DNA from: Whitmania pigra
Lineage: Eukaryota; Annelida; Clitellata; Hirudinida; Haemopidae
Reading direction: 5' to 3'
DNA length: 64,000 bases
Assembly (NCBI GenBank): GCA_021613335.1
Contig: JAJTWR010000070.1
Span: 124,001 to 188,000, forward strand
Position 1 is the first letter of the stretch. Each line of letters begins with the position of its first letter. A model generated the notes under the pieces. It made no database searches and had not been told where the DNA came from. It saw only the letters and a list, made by a program, of their open reading frames with translations. The position numbers were made by a program, and so were the translations under genes. Positions 63,447 to 64,000 of this stretch are shown in pieces.

Positions 63447-63833
63447 GTGAAAAAGTTTATTGCCATAGTTTTTTTAACCGTTTATTTATTTTCTGCGCCT
63501 GATGCGCGTCAGGCGTTGAAATTGCCTTTTGTTTTTAAGCATTTCGCTGCGCATCGTTTAGAGAACAGTCGTTTGTCTTTTATAGATTTTTTGGCGATGC
63601 ATTATTTGCATGGCAGTCCAAAAGATAAAGATTATAACGAGGATATGAAGTTGCCGTTTAAAACGACAGATAAATATGTAATTAACTTTTCGCCGGTTCT
63701 TATTCCGGCGTCTATTCTTGTTTTGGCCGTAAAATCCATAGAGTTGTCTAAAATCTCTGTGATTAATCATCCGACAGACTTTATTCCGTCTGTATATCTT
63801 TCTGCTATTTGGCAACCGCCAAAATCCTGCTAG
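63447..63833 (+). CDS. Small exported protein upstream of an RND efflux gene
   Basis: A protein of about 128 residues starting at GTG 63447 (VKKFIAIVFLTVYLF; a TTG three bases earlier is also possible), with a signal peptide ending near SAPDA. The mature part has RQALKLPFVFKHFAAHRLEN, FLAMHYLHGSPKDKDYNEDM and a central hydrophobic stretch. It lacks cysteine or histidine clusters of a known metal site, though histidines are frequent. I recognise it only as the type of small protein that precedes CzcA/CusA-like genes in Bacteroidota. It lies 94 bases before such a gene. Confidence 0.68.
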   Translation: MKKFIAIVFLTVYLFSAPDARQALKLPFVFKHFAAHRLENSRLSFIDFLAMHYLHGSPKDKDYNEDMKLPFKTTDKYVINFSPVLIPASILVLAVKSIELSKISVINHPTDFIPSVYLSAIWQPPKSC

Positions 63834-63927
63834 TTAAATTCTTTGGTTTGCCTACAAAGGCGTTTTTGCTTGTAAAACTTTGCCATGTTGAGGCATGGTT
63901 GTTTGTTATTTATATAATTTTTTTCTA

Positions 63928-64000
63928 ATGCTTAGCGGGATTATTGCTTTTTCGGTAAAGAATAAGATGATTGTGGGCTTGTTTACCGTAGCCCTTATTG
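63928..64000 (+). CDS. CzcA/CusA-family RND heavy-metal efflux protein, N-terminus (cut by window end)
   Basis: Only 24 codons are visible, beginning MLSGIIAFSVKNKMIVG and continuing into the first transmembrane helix. This is the N-terminal pattern of heavy-metal RND pumps (IIxFSVKNK then a hydrophobic helix). The family exports Cu, Ag, Co, Zn or Cd across the envelope with a periplasmic adaptor and an outer-membrane channel, expected downstream. The metal cannot be told from this fragment. Confidence 0.72.
   Translation, partial: MLSGIIAFSVKNKMIVGLFTVALI

Overview
This window looks like chromosome of a low-GC member of the Bacteroidota, most likely of the order Sphingobacteriales. Supporting this are perfect Bacteroidota-type -7 promoter boxes (TAnnTTTG) in front of many genes, a SusD-type fragment, a TonB-dependent outer-membrane beta-barrel receptor, a Bacteroidota-style LptD, an MraY with the extra periplasmic insert typical of the phylum, and a division/cell-wall (dcw) cluster in Bacteroidota order (mraZ-rsmH-ftsL-ftsI-murE-mraY-murD-ftsW-murG-murC-ftsQ-ftsA-ftsZ, without murF and ddl). 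The genus cannot be fixed from the sequence alone.

Layout. 1-6.4 kb is loosely packed: the tail of a YkuK-type protein, a tandem pair of lipoproteins joining an InlB/Flg_new repeat to a PEBP-like domain, a lipocalin-like lipoprotein, anmK, and the promoterless C-terminal piece of a susD gene. 6.4-8.3 kb is a methionine/glutamine aminotransferase plus omega-amidase pair. 8.8-14.2 kb (minus) is lptD-cinA-E2. 14.2-16.9 kb (plus) is two N-acetylmuramoyl-L-alanine amidases and an MCE/MlaD protein. 16.9-20.2 kb (minus) is phoH-purC-STAS-rnz. 20.3-28.3 kb (plus) holds an SAM hydrolase, a DUF3945-like protein, a DnaQ-like exonuclease, rpoN, ubiX, mtaB and lgt. 28.4-30.8 kb (minus) is nfu, purB and a small lipoprotein.

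30.9-34.7 kb is a worn accessory island. It holds relics of two Wadjet-like genes (jetC tail with a frameshift, jetD head with an internal stop), an apparently intact TonB-type receptor, a broken serine-recombinase tail and tRNA-Lys(UUU), with two same-orientation copies of an interspersed repeat (called R1 here) at its edges. 34.8-45.3 kb is housekeeping: thioesterase, antiporter, EVE protein, ferredoxin, acyl-CoA reductase, ftsE, grpE, dnaJ, an ABC exporter pair, ppx/gppA and maf. 46.0-61.8 kb is the dcw cluster, preceded by three perfect 10-bp repeats that look like an MraZ operator. The window closes with an alpha-oxoamine synthase, another R1 copy, a small exported protein and the first 73 bases of an RND metal-efflux gene.

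How it works together: much of the window serves the envelope, namely peptidoglycan synthesis and division (dcw), recycling (AnmK), hydrolysis (amidases), LPS export (LptD), lipid transport (MCE), lipoprotein maturation (Lgt) and surface lipoproteins. Against this the noncoding spaces hold at least four relic genes and two families of short interspersed repeats, a sign of past mobile-element traffic followed by decay.
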